Assembly: GCA_013399115.1 (NCBI GenBank)
Contig: VXAA01004226.1
Span: 22,501 to 86,500, forward strand
Length of the DNA stretch: 64,000 bases
Source of the DNA: Anseranas semipalmata
Taxonomy: Eukaryota; Chordata; Aves; Anseriformes; Anseranatidae
Direction: 5' to 3'
Positions 25,078-38,120 of the stretch are shown piece by piece. The notes beneath the pieces are model-generated. The model was not told the origin of the DNA and did no database searches. It worked only from the letters and a program-made list of their open reading frames with translations. Position 1 is the stretch's first letter; each line of letters starts with the position of its first letter. The translations under genes were made by a program, and so were the position numbers.

Positions 25078-28000
25078 AGCACTTGCAAGCTTTGCTGACT
25101 GAAGTCATTCAATTCTAAGGCAGCACTCTTTCAGATGTTGTCACTGGTGATTAAAATTTCTTAGAACTGTCATAGAGATGGTGTATATTGTATAAGAGAG
25201 TGCTTAAATTAAGAAATCTATTTTAGTATCCCTTTCATTACTGCTGCAGAGAATTCTTGCAAACTGTGAACAACAAAAGTTTAACATGATGGCTGAGATT
25301 ATTTTTAAATCACATAATAACAGTCAATAGTCCCACTCAGGGTTGATGGACTACCTGACCTCCATGATCCTATGAATGTGTGAATTAATGACTAAATGCA
25401 ACCTTAAATTCTTACATTTTCTTTTAGAGCCAAATTCAGGTATATTTCTCTCTGAAGACAGTTTCTGAGGAAAAACAACTGGGAGAGATATTTCTCTACA
25501 GACACAGGCTTTTTATTCTTCTGTTTTGCCTTTTATTCTCTTTAAAATTGGACTTAAATGAGGTTGAGCAGAATTGGTCCATAGGGCCTATGAGAGGTTT
25601 TGCCAATTGTGGACCTTGGAAACAGGGCTGTCAAGCAAAGGCAAATGGCTGGAAGGTATCAAAGCATTTTTCTATCAAGTCCTACTTCTGCAAATGTAGA
25701 AAGAATTAATACAGTTTGCTTTTCCCAAGCCAACCTTAGTCTCTCTCTCCACTTCCCCTCCCCTGTCCTTACTGCTACATTCTTCTCAGCAGGAAAAACG
25801 TCAGCTTTGGGGAGAAGTAATTTAGGATGACAGCTCTTTCCCCATTTAACATTGCGAACATATCTGAAATTCAACTTTCTCCCTTCCAAATAAAAGACTC
25901 CCCAAAAAGTTCAGGTGTTGTCAACAGAAATTTAAAAAGTCAATGGACTAAGGGTCTTTTAGCAATGGTTGTGGCCCACTATGTAGCTGTAAAATTTGAT
26001 TACAATGTCTGTGGATTAAAGTTCAGTTATTTCTGAAAAAGAAAAAAAAAAAAGTTGCTTAGTGTTGCTTTTTCTAGAGTAAGGATATGTAATCCTTTTT
26101 TCCTTTTTTTTTTTTTAATCCATCATGCTCTTTGCCTCTGAATTGCATAATTCTGACCACATCTCTTCAGTCTAAACATAGCACAGTTCAAAACATGGAC
26201 ACAGATGTCAGGCTCTGAACAAAAACTGAATAGAAATTAGATTTCAAGCTCTCAAATGGTAGTTTCCATTGTTTTGAAAGTATGAAGGGAGAGAAGTAAC
26301 TCCCATGTCTGGGATCAGAGTTTTATCCACTGTTACAAAGATGTGTGCTTTTACTTACCGCTATACAATGCATTCTTTGTTCACAAGTTTTCAAAGTTTT
26401 GACCACATCATCTAGATAGCTGTACCAGAACACTTCTGGGATAGTTCAAAACCTGTATCTTTTACCCTTAGTCTAGGATAACTGCACATATTAAATATGC
26501 CAAATTTGTTAAATTTTATAGAAGAAATGGTATATAGGCACCGTGTGGATTTTTAAATTAAAACACTTATTTCTGTAATGACACTTTTCTCCCCTTTTCT
26601 GTGTCATGTTTTAAGAGGAGCACTGCACAAATCAGTGCTTACAGGCCTGCTACTGTTCTAGTAGTGGTTTCGATGACAACATCCATCGTGAAGGTTACAA
26701 CCCAACTTAGTCTAGAAAGGCTATAGGCTCAAACCAACTGCTTTCTCTAGATTTCATCAAGGCACTTAAGACCTCGCAAACTAGAAGTTAAAATTTCATT
26801 GAGCTTGAAATGTAACTCCTTTGCATTTCTAACATTCTTGTTACCATTCCAGGAGTAGTAAGTGTCACAACATGGGGATCGGTGTGACTCCACAGATGTA
26901 AATTATTGCTTGAACAGAAAATAATGTACTTCCAAGCATTCCAGAAAACTCATTTCCTGCATGTCACCTGCAATTAATGATAGCTGAATGAATAAGACAA
27001 AAACTTTTGTGTGAAGAAGATACACAGGATGAATAACTAAATTTTGATTAATTCCTTTTTCCCCTAAACAACTACAATATGACTGAAGGCAAGCATAGCG
27101 AGTTACTCCAAGGTATTGACAGGTTGTCAGACACACCAGCAGTGACAAAAATTAAAAAAAATAAATAAATCTCATTTTCAATTCCTGTTAGTAGATTCCT
27201 TTAAGAAAGTCTGACAGAGGTAAATATATAAATAAAAAGAGATTGGCTACCTTTCCTTTTATATTAACTTACTTCTGTTTTCTTGCTCACATATAAGTAT
27301 TCCCACTGCCCTCTAGGGAAGCACATTTCCAAGACTAAACACAACCTGGATAAACAAAGTTGATTTCTGAAAATTAAAATGGAACCAGCACTAAATTTGT
27401 ATCTTGTCTCACTGAAGAATTATTTTTCAGATAGAATGAAATAATTAATACTAGCTCTCAAGAGAAGATTCCCAGATGGTCAGCACAGGGGAGTTTTGCC
27501 AGTGAAAATGGCAGCTTAAACCTCAGTGATTTGAACGCTGACACTTCAGTTGTCTTGTCTGTGAGATCAATTAGTGCAGGAACTCCACCTCTGGACCTGA
27601 AACTTTGCATATAATTGAGCAGCAGTGACTGAAATATGAAAGAGAAAGAGAGGCCCAAGGAAGTACAGTTGTGACCTTGTGACATGGTCAGCTACCCACT
27701 CTACTTGGAAGCAGTCGCATCTGGCCTCATGGCTGAGGGCTGGGATGGCTGTCTGCAAAAAAAACGAGCTACCCCAGAACAACCAATTCATCATCGTTAT
27801 CATTCAGGACAACTCAGAGGAGAGTTATGACTCAGACACACGTTTTGTCTTAGACGCATCTCCTGTGGCTACAGTGGACAACCCCTAAAAATCACTCATC
27901 TCAAATGTGAATGATCCTGTTCAGACTCACAGGACAGATATTTTCTGCACTGCAGCAGAACAAGCAGTGTAACAGTCTCCGAAATGAGCATTTCTCTTCC

Positions 28001-31000
28001 TTCTTGCATTGTTTCACAATATTGTCCATCCCGTCCCCCCCAATGTCTTTCCTTAACCCTTCCAAACCAAGCAAAATAAATGTCTGATGGAACCCCTTCC
28101 TCTGCATGCACGCACACAGATACCCAATCAGAAACTTCAAAGCAAACAATTGCTGGTACTTCCTTCCTCCACTTTGCTAATTTCTTGAAATTACTGAGAA
28201 CTAGTGCTTACAGCTTACTGGAGAATGATTACGCTCTTTCACATGAACAGAAAGGTAGGACAACAGGGTATTCATGTAAGCTCTGCCATAATTTGACATC
28301 CCCATTAAGTGTCCTAATTCCTAGGCTGAAAGAGTTTATTCTCAGATCACTTTGAATCAGGCACAAAACCTGAACCTCTCAAAGTTCAAACAAGTGCTTA
28401 ACTGATCAGCTATATTTAAAAAAAAAAAAAAATCCAAATGAAAAAAATCTGGATGTCCTGATGAATTTAAATAATCTCAATAAACTCATTATTAAAATCA
28501 AGGTTTGTCATTATATTATATCTACTACAGATACTGCAGCCTAGAGATTTCTCCTTCACTTATTTCTTCACACTGGATCTGGTAATGAAGAACAAGTGCT
28601 GAACTGGTGACATCACAGCAATTTCCATAGCAACACACCAATTTCCCAAGAATCATCATGGCTCTACTGTCAGTGAAAGCTGAAAGAAAAGCAAGGCTGA
28701 GGAACTTTTTTTCAAGCATTCAAACACATGGCTATTTTCAAGTAGACCAAATTCTATAACTTCAGTTAGAATACTGGTACAAATACTGAAAATAAATAAA
28801 TACATAAATAAATCTTAACATGGAAGTTATTTCCAGTAGACCTCAAACAGTGAATGGATGACTACTTTAAAATAGCCCCTAGATTTCATCATTCATTTCA
28901 TTCCTTATATCATTTGCATTACAGTATAGATCACCTAAATAAAAAACATCTTCATGTTTTACTGCAGTAGTACTCAATATATCCCTCTGAAGATGAAAGA
29001 ATACAAAACATACTGGGTTTTAAATATGAAGTTGATTTCAAATTTCCTTGCCTACTTCTGACATTCATTATTTACTAAACAACAGTAATAGCAAATTGAT
29101 ATTCAGAACAGCATAGGTTTCATTAACAGTTAACAAAGAAAAAAGCTTTGGAAGAAAGCTACCATGTTAATTTATAATTCATAGTTAATTCAACTAATTC
29201 ATAATTGCTGAAGACACCAGTAAAAATAAAACAACAAAAAATACCTAATACCACAAGATTTAAACTCAAATAAAATTTAAAAATGGTATGTTTTCCTAAT
29301 AAAGCCCAGGAAAGTATATTTCTCATGTGAAATCTTAAAGCTAATCAAAAATTCATTTGAATACAATTTTTTATGCTTTCTATACACTCAAGCCAATTAA
29401 CCACCATGTTCCTACCAGAGCATTTAAAATATATTATATTTTGATAATTTGACTACACAAAAGTCTTCTAACAAAAAAAAAAAGAGGAAGAAAATAATAA
29501 CACATTGAACACACGCTCTGTCTTCCATAGGGTCTCTGCCTTTTACAGAGTGCTTGAGTGATGAATCAACCTCCCTATTTTCCTTCTTTCCAGCTCACAC
29601 CATTACAATTCCAGCCTACCCACATATTGACCCAAAAAAGAGCATGATTTTTTTCTCAAGTCCTGCAACCTTTTCAGGGATTCACAACAACAGAATAATG
29701 TCTTGATAGCCTTCTAGAAGAACCAAATGCTTCCAGTGGCACTCAGCCACAGATACCTCAGTGAGATCGTCTTAAACAGATGACCATCCCACAGCTGGAG
29801 GATTTAATACACTTGTGTGACTCAAGGAAGTTGCTGCACTAAAAGATGGGTCTATAACCAAATGAGGATATTTCTGTCAGTCAGGAGAGGGGTAAAGAAC
29901 AACATGGATCAACTTCCAGCGCTACATATCACACAAAACCCTGTTTGATGCTTTGATTCATGATGCCTGTTACCTTAAAAGAGAAATAGCTAGCTGCAAG
30001 GAGAGAGAACCGGTATGATGGCTGAAAATGTTTTGTGATGCAGGAAGGTAATGATTTGCAATCCATGTCTTATGTGATAGCAAGAGAACCTCAACACAAA
30101 CCGTAAGTTAAGTCAAACTTTAAACTATTCTTAACATATCAGGAACCTGTCTGGAAGAGATCTGAGCTGTGGTATGAATATACTCCATTTACTGCACCCT
30201 TCCTATTTCCTTATCTGCAGAACCCTACCTCCTCCTACCTCATCCTCTCACCCTCCCTATTTCCTCCAATTTCAGCTCAGCTCTATGAACTCATTCAACA
30301 CCATTGTTCTTGTTCTCATTGCACTCAGTCCCATACTTCATGGAGAAACTTTCCCAGCTTGCCTCCGCTCATTGCAGTGCATTTCCCACCCGCCCTGTCT
30401 AGGAAAGCAATAAGTGGCTCTCCCTGCTTTCTTGCTTGAAATTCCTCGAGTTCAGAACCTCGCTCATACCAGGCTACCAAACTCACTAAATCACCCTTTA
30501 TTCATGTACACAGTGCAGTGAAACATCTAAAAAGTAAAAGTATTTACCTAAGAGATATTAGCAATAATATAATACTGTCAAAGGACAACAATTTCCAAAT
30601 ATTTGGCTGTAAATCCATAATCTCTAAACTTTTCCCATTCTGTCTCCCCTTAACAAGACAGTACCACTTAGCCTTTTTACTTGCTTGTTTTTAAATAACT
30701 GCTTTTCACAGGAGGGGACCTTGTAAGTATTGTTAATGCTGGGTAACTTAAGAAAATTAAAGAGGAGAATAATAGTTCATATCCCTCTCAGGTCTCAGTA
30801 TAGAGGGTTGATTCAGCTAACCTCACTAATGAGTGATTTCTCTTTTGCTGCCTATCAATGACATCAGTAATTTCTACACCAGCTGAAAGACTCAGCGTTC
30901 AGAAAACGTAGCCAGTTTCCTTAATGTACTTTGAGAAAAACGTTCCAATTTTTTTTCAGCCAAAAGCCTTCCAAAAGAGTCTACATAGTAGCTCAGAAAA

Positions 31001-34000
31001 AAAGGGATGCAACTTTCCAGTGGTACTGTTACAGACTCCACAGCTGCTGCCACTTCCCCCAGTGCACGTATGCAAACTGCTGCATATGCAAAGCTGAAGA
31101 CCTACCTGCCTGCTTCATAACTACTGTTTTGTGATTGTCCACTTTTTTCATGAGACTGTAAATCAGCTCTCTGCAAAGCAGATGTGTGACATAACTTGTC
31201 CTGGCCACCTGTATTCTGCCTTCATTGTAAGCAGGGAAATCGCACTTCCCCTACCTTCTACTGTATCTTCTTTACCTGTCGAATACATACAACACAGCAT
31301 GCTTGTCTTTATCATTTCATAGATATATTGTTGCTATAACACTGGATTTAATTTTCTATTTAAACTTGCAACACTGTGAACTATAAAAAACAACAGTAAA
31401 ATCTTCAAATATTTAGCTTCCTGTTATTACTGTTAAGACACCATCTTTGTTTTGCCTCAAAATTAAATGAAGACTCAAACTGTGTAATTGAGAAGAGATA
31501 TTTCAGGTACTACATACGTAATTGTAACTATTTATTCATCATCTTTTTTTTATTTTAATCTAAGATATAGGCACCCGATCCAACAGCTGTGGTGATGCAG
31601 GTAGTGTAACAGCCTGGGTAGGAAGTCAGTATCATGTTGTGAGAGCAAGATAATAACTTTATGCAAAAATGATTCTCACTGTTCATTTTTCTAAAGAGCA
31701 AAATCATTAAAAGTACAGAATAATGCTCTGTAATTATAATCTATGTCATTTCCCCTGTTAAAAATACATTCTAATTGCTTTAAGTGAAAACACATCATTA
31801 TAACTTCCCTTGAAAGGGGAACTAATAAATAGATTAGTAAAATCCTACAGTCAGTACATTAAATCATGTTTATTCATTCAGCTGAGACTGGAACATGTAA
31901 CGTACATCTTCGTATGGAAAGACACAATTACGGAGAATGGCTGGCTCATGGGATTAGCCAACGGATTTTGAGTTTTCCACATCTAGTTTGGTGGTGTGAA
32001 TCCTGCCCAGCTCGGTGTTGACTGAAGCTTATTACCATCTGCTGCCTGCTCAGTGTCCTACATAGAGTGACTGGGTGGTCTTTGCCCAGTTCCAAGTTCA
32101 CTGGTGTCCGGTGTTAACAGCAACTAACAACAATTAGCACACCTTTAAGTAATGTCAGAAGATTTTAAAAGTATAAGAAAGATACTTATTTAATTTGATA
32201 TGAACAATTTATCAAAGCTACACTTCAGGAAGAAGCAGGATGGTAGAATGAGTGTAATATCAATTCTTTTCTCTGCCAAATCACTGCATGTAGATGATCA
32301 CATTCTTCTATAAAACTTAAAATGTCTAATTTCACCAGATGTAAAAAACTCTAGAAAGTAAAATAGTAATCCTATTATTTAACTCTGAAACTTTAGGTTT
32401 CCTTATCTTAAAGTAGGATTTTAATAGCTAAAATACAGTTGTTATGATTAGTGTGGCTGTACTTAGAGTCTTGAAGAACCATTTTGGAGCGTACAATGAA
32501 TTATTTCAGTTTCTGTGAGCAGCTGTGCAGGCAACCACTGCAAGCAGGAAGAGAGTAACAAAGAGAGTTATGGATTAAATTATCCAGACCCCTTATTATT
32601 AACCTTTAGGTGACCAGGGCTGGTTCCTTTGTCATCTCAATAATCTCAGCTATAGCTTTGTTGTGTGGAACAAGCAGCAACTCAGACAAACAGCAAACTA
32701 ACAAAGTGACAGAATAATTACAGTGTAAAAACACCGTGTTGTAACAATATCTGAATTATAGTAACATTAAGTACAAAATTAAAAGGATAATGAGTATTTG
32801 CCATGTACTTCACTCTCTAGCAATAAGCCACTAGCAACAGTCTAGCAGTAAGTTCAGCTATTCATTTGTAATTAGTCAGTATGTTAGGTGCTGTAAAATC
32901 TTTTCAGGAAGTTTGGCTTGGAGAAAACTCCTGTATTTCAATTTTTGTTTTAGTTTCAGAATAGATGAAAACATAACTTAAAAAGCTTATGTTACATAAC
33001 AAAACTTCAAGGTAAATAATCTGAAACCACTCGTTTTCCAAACATACAGATTTAGAATTAATTCCCAGGTGATGCACTGCCTCTGTCTCATTTAAGTTGC
33101 AGTGTAGGTTACTACAATTTTCTCCACGGGCCAGAATTTTAGATTGTCCATAATGTGACTCCCACTATAACAAGTACATTGTATCATGGGGGATGACTTT
33201 TGGTAAGTAATCCCATGAAAGGAAAAATATAAATATGACATTTATTTTCATATCTAACTAATACTATCTATTCACAAAAACAAGCTTTATGGAAGAGTAT
33301 GTAGAATTTATAATTCATTCATCATCTTTTTTAAAGCAACAATTAACCAAAGGTAAACAGAAGAAAAACAAAAGAAAAATGACTCTGTAAATTGTAGTGA
33401 CTTTTATCTAACTAGTCAAAATGGAAAGCAGAGATGACACATTATCAAGTTTAGTAACATATTAAAGATTAAGTTAATAATGTTGGACAGTTTCAATAAC
33501 TGAAAAAGTATCAGTATTTCCTACTTCACTTCAGACTTGGGTAGCTATAGAGAAGGTCTCTGTCGATATCATCACTCAGAGACCATCTAGCTACCTCATC
33601 TTTCTCATCAAATACAGACATTTGCATACAGAATCTCTTGATAGGTACTAGCAGGCTCCATTTATCCTCAGTGAGATTGATTGCAGGAATCAGATATAGC
33701 TGCATAAGTATGTGCTCATTCCAACTTTCACCTAAAATGCAAGAAATTATCATTACTGAAACAATTCATGCTGCAGCTTGCCTTAACCATAGGGCACAAC
33801 CCAGCTCTGTGCAGAAAGCTGACACCCAGTTCATTCTGTTAAGTAAGACTCAGCAGTCTCACCTTGACAAGCTATTTGGGACAAAAATTCTTGCACAGAC
33901 TTTCGTTACAGTTCTCCATAGGAGAGAATTCCACTGTGGGTCTGAATAACCATAAACATTTGTACAAAATCACTTATGCTTAACAGGCTTTGTGCTCTTC

Positions 34001-34677
34001 CCAGTATTTACATCTTTCTTAAAAAGAAAAAAAAATGGATCACAACACATGCAAGACGCTCATTCATACTCCTAATACAAATTGGGTGTAACTAAAAGAG
34101 AAAGGCTCTATTTGCTAAATCTTATAATATAAATTGAATATCATCAGGGAGGGTTTAATTATATATTTTCTTAAAGTTTAATGATACCGTTAAGATGAAA
34201 TTGCAGTGCTATAATTAAGATAGAGCACTTTCATGATTAAGAAGAAATGAATTATTTAGTAGTTGGCAAATACTGAAATATTGCTATTAATGTGGTATTT
34301 TGAAATGAAGACTGAAAAGAAAAAAAACTGAAGTCTATGATATGACAGCATTACACAATGGATTTGATTACCATCATCAGACAGACCCCTTTCTTAAAAT
34401 GATAATGGTAATATACTTTGTCACATATTAAAATAATAAAAAAAAAACAAACAAATATTTTAATATAGAATTGTAATTTGCATCCAATTCTGACTAATAT
34501 TTTGTCACCTGAAGTTTGGCCTGTATTTTGGAAAATAGAAAATTCTAGAAAAATGGGAAAGAATTCAGAATAGCCGCACCAGGGATGCAGGATTTTGTTG
34601 ATGCTTATTATAATAAAAGGAAAAAGAGAACAAGAGAGAGAGAAATTATGAAGACCTTTCATAGTTAAAGCTAACTT

Positions 34678-34699
34678 TTATATATATATATATATATAA
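34678..34699. repeat. (TA)n microsatellite
   Basis: Eleven TA units in a row. Confidence 0.9.
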
Positions 34700-35251
34700 A
34701 CTCAGTGATGTATGCTAATATTTTGACAAGACATGCCCATCCTAAGTTTTACAGAAAATGTGAGTCAACATAAATAGGTTGGAATAGATGCCTCAGTTTT
34801 CTCTTAGCGCAATTGACATTGGCTCGTGCAAAACAGGTTTCAAATAGAAAAATTACATTCTACATTGTAAGAGGCCACTAGCTTGCCATTTGCTTTGTGA
34901 TTAAATGGCACAGGCACCACTATAATGAGGCAGTCTATCAACGTCTTCTACCTGGTTGTTTACACTCCATGAGACTGTATGAATGAAGGTTTTTAAAGTT
35001 TTCATTAAGTCCTTGGCTGCTGTGCATGCACAAACACAAAGGCAATTATTTTAAAGGTACATGGGTTTTTACTCTTTTTATCTTTCTTGAGAGCCTTACT
35101 GCTGCTTCTTATGCTTCACTGAACAATACAAATAGGGACAAAATTCCAGTCTTTCCAGCAGTCTGTAAAAATTATCCTATTTACACATAAAATGTGTTCT
35201 GGTGTGTAGGCATCAATACCTTAATTTGAATTGCCAATTGCAACAGTAAAT

Positions 35252-35287
35252 TCTCTCTCTCTCTCTCTCAAAAAAAAAAAAAAAAAA
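35252..35287. repeat. (CT)n followed directly by poly-A
   Basis: Nine TC/CT units run straight into about 18 A. The plus-strand order of a pyrimidine dinucleotide and then an A tail can mark the end of a retroposed RNA, but no body is recognisable upstream. Confidence 0.88.
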
Positions 35288-36892
35288 GGAAATCTAACAA
35301 AAATACTTAGATATTTTTAATAAAAATAACTAGCTGACAGAATAGGTGTACTCCAGTATACTATTTCCCTTCTCTAAATCACTTCAGCTGTGGGGTAAAA
35401 AAAAATCTTCTCTTTTTCATTGGAAGAAAAGAGAACATAATAGAGTGAATTATAAACATTGGCTTCTCTCCCCCACCCCCCTTTATGGTGTCTTGTTCTA
35501 TTATCGTTTCCTTTTTCTGCATAATGGTTTTCTGTATTTTTTTCCAACAGCCCAATCATGTAAACACAAAGACAAATTTGTTTTTTTGAGGAGTTGATTT
35601 AAGAAAACTATTGCAACATTTGCAGAACTAATTTCTGAGTTGACAAGAAAGAAACGTCTTGAGTTCCAAGACTGGCAATTCAAGTGATATCTTATCTCCA
35701 TATTACATATCTCTTATTATATTTTATATATACATATATTATATATCCATATTTTCTCCAGGTTAAGTTATCCATCCTGAATTACATCTCTTCTCCAATG
35801 TAGAATGTATTCCTATATTCAGTAGTGTCATCTAAATTTATCAAGTGTCTAGTATAAAATGACACTTTTTTTTCTCTCAAAACAAAACAAAACCGTTACA
35901 ACCTAAGGGCACCATTTTATTAAACATAAAATTGCTTTTGCAGACATGAAACAGAATAATACATATTCTTCATCATGTATTTCAGGTGACTTATCTTAAA
36001 GAACTCCTTACATAAATAAATCTAGATTTAGCTATACTTTGCTGTGGACCTAGCAGGCACTTCAGTAGTAAATTTGGATGCCCCAAAAGTTGGGGAGCTA
36101 AATTCAAACACACTGATTACTGGAAGAATGACTTAATAAAAGTAAATTAATATATCATCACAAACTACATACGTACATCATCACTGAAATTTGTAAAATA
36201 ATTTTCAGCATTCAACAGAAATAACCTCCCTCCCAATCATTGACATCTCTTGCAGTTGAAAATTAATGTATTATATTCTCATTTAGAGAAAATAAGAATA
36301 TCTATCTATCTAAGCAATAGATTTATTGTTTCTATCTTTACCTGAGACGTTGAATTTGCATTCATTTCTTATGCAATAGATGAAGATCTTTCAGTTAGGA
36401 AAGCACAAAAATAATCCTTAGCCCATATTTAATTCATTTATCTTAAAGGATGAAAGTAGCAACCAATTTTCCTGAACTTTTCTGAAGAATCAACTTGGAG
36501 CGCAGACAAAGAATAGAAAGATTTATCTCAAACATAAATTCTTCTGTGAAAATAACTCAGTTTAAAATGGAGAAGAACAGAAACTTGAACTTTGATATAA
36601 CTATATAGTTCATGTCATTAGTGCCCCCCTGTCAGAAAACCAATGTCACCAACCGATGAAGTGGTATTTTCAGAAGGAACGAGGTACATGACTAAAGAGC
36701 ATATATATATATACTACACAGTATAACACAGGGAGAAGATGACATATATAAGGTAAAATACAAAGGGAATTAAAGTATAATTGTATATATTAAAGTGAAT
36801 ACATTTGGATTTCCAAAACACTTTTGATGCTGGGTATTAAGAAAACAGGGCAACATTAGCATAAGAAGAAATATCAAGGAATGCAGAAATAG

Positions 36893-37170
36893 TTGACTAA
36901 AAGGCAGGAAAGAGGGGTGGGAGCACATCTCCAGCCCTCACAATGGAGTAGGGTCAGCAACGAAGCTCTGCAAGAGGCTGCAATGGGTCCTGTGCTGCTT
37001 ACCCTGGGCTCGGTACGAGGGCAAGCAGTGAGGCAACTGGCGATGATATGCTGGTGCTGGAGACAACTGGCGATGAGGGCAGACTGTGAGGAGGCAGAGC
37101 AGGCACTTCTAGGCAACTGGGTACTGAAATGGCAATGATACTGGCAATGCCGCAATGGCGATCCACAACA
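36893..37170. repeat. GC-richer block with degenerate approximately 30-bp repeats
   Basis: The motif gaggcaactggcgatga at 37030-37046 recurs as gagacaactggcgatga at 37060-37076, with period 30. Shorter echoes follow at 37111-37120 (aggcaactgg) and around 37130-37162 (variants of ggcaatg/ggcgat). The pattern suggests a decayed minisatellite. Open frames exist on both strands but resemble nothing known. Confidence 0.5.
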
Positions 37171-37662
37171 AAAACAGGGGCTGAATTTTCTGGGAGGGAC
37201 AATTCAAAAGTAGCAACATCCCATTTTCTGCAGTCATTTAGCCTTTCTTCAAATGTGTTCTTGTGCAAAATCCTACCTTTTACAAAATTTTACAAGATTG
37301 AAGGCAAAGATATTTAAGAGAGAGAATGCAAACATGAAAAGTACATCTCAAAAATGACTACCTTGCTTTTTTAAAGCTGTTAAAGAGCATCATTATGCAT
37401 CTTGTGCATTCTCAACTGAAAGTCAGTGATAGACCTGTAGCACTTTCCAGTATGTAAATATCTTTGTCTATAAATTCTTCAGGCATCAAAAATTAAAGTG
37501 TTATTACTGTCTCATCTTTACAAATCCTACGTATCTTTCAAAAACAAGATGGAAAGCATAGCAGATAAAAGGTACCTTCATACCATAACAACAGCATCAA
37601 AATGGTAACACAAAGTCTTTAAGAATGTCATTAAAAACAGATTCAACTAAGTTCTTAGTTGA

Positions 37663-37720
37663 CAAAAAAACAACAAAAACAAAAAACAAAACAAAAAAAC
37701 AAACAAACAAACAAAAAAAA
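37663..37720. repeat. A-rich (CAAA)n low-complexity tract
   Basis: Irregular AAAC/CAAA units ending in an A run, immediately upstream of the solo LTR. Confidence 0.9.
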
Positions 37721-37726
37721 CCACAC

Positions 37727-38108
37727 TGTACTGGGTCTGGCTGGGATAGAGTTAACTTTCCCTGCAGCAGCCCTTGTAGCTAGAACAGCGCTGGTATCAC
37801 ACCAGTGTTTTGGCTACTGCCGAGCAGTGCTGGCACAGCACCAGGACTCTCTCCAGACCCCCCAAAGCCAGTAGGTGGGGGTGGGCAAGAAGTGGGGAGG
37901 GGACATGGCCAGGGCAGCTGACCTAAACCAACCAAAGGGATATTCCATACCATATGATGTCACACTCAGTAATAAAAGCTGGGAAAAGGGAAGTAGANTT
38001 ATCTCAACCCATGAGTTTTTTTTTTCTTCTCCCTCTCTTCTTTTGAGGAGGGGAGTGAGAGAGCGGTTGTGGTGGAGTTCAGCTGCCCAGCAGGGCAAAC
38101 CCACCACA
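37727..38108 (+). mobile_element. Avian endogenous retrovirus solo LTR (ERVL-like)
   Basis: The element begins TGTACTGGGTCTGGCTGGG and ends ACCACA, the TG...CA ends of an LTR. A polyadenylation signal AATAAA sits at 37971-37976, giving plus orientation, and a conserved avian-LTR phrase (gatattccataccatatgat) lies just upstream. The 5 bases before it (cacac, 37722-37726) equal the 5 bases after it (38109-38113), as expected for an ERVL-type target duplication, although a (CA)n run on the right makes this ambiguous. No gag, pol or env sequence and no second LTR are present, so this is a solo LTR left by recombination. One ambiguous base (n) lies at 37998. The assignment to a family rests on my memory of avian LTRs. 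Confidence 0.85.
37971..37976 (+). promoter_or_regulatory. Polyadenylation signal within the solo LTR
   Basis: AATAAA followed by agctggg. It is sense to the LTR and antisense to DOK6, so it should not cut DOK6 transcripts. Confidence 0.6.
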
Positions 38109-38120
38109 CACACACACACC
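38103..38120. repeat. (CA)n at the LTR right edge
   Basis: About eight CA units overlapping the last bases of the LTR and the presumed right target duplication. Confidence 0.85.

Larger units (their letters stand above)
11614..37662. other. Long intronic stretch without recognisable transposons
   Basis: About 26 kb of AT-rich sequence in which no CR1, LTR or exon was recognised. It holds simple repeats and hairpins listed separately, and slightly GC-richer blocks at about 13900-14190, 17140-17640, 27660-27890 and 36890-37200. I see no supported gene. Confidence 0.5.

Noticed and set aside
25337..25385. Possible CR1 3' end (gttgatggactacctgacct, then gatcctatgaatg)
   Set aside because: Only a loose resemblance over fewer than 50 bases with gaps. 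Not enough to call.
29560..29600. Plus-strand splice-acceptor-like tract (ttttccttctttccag)
   Set aside because: Such tracts are frequent in introns, and no open frame or donor makes an exon with it.
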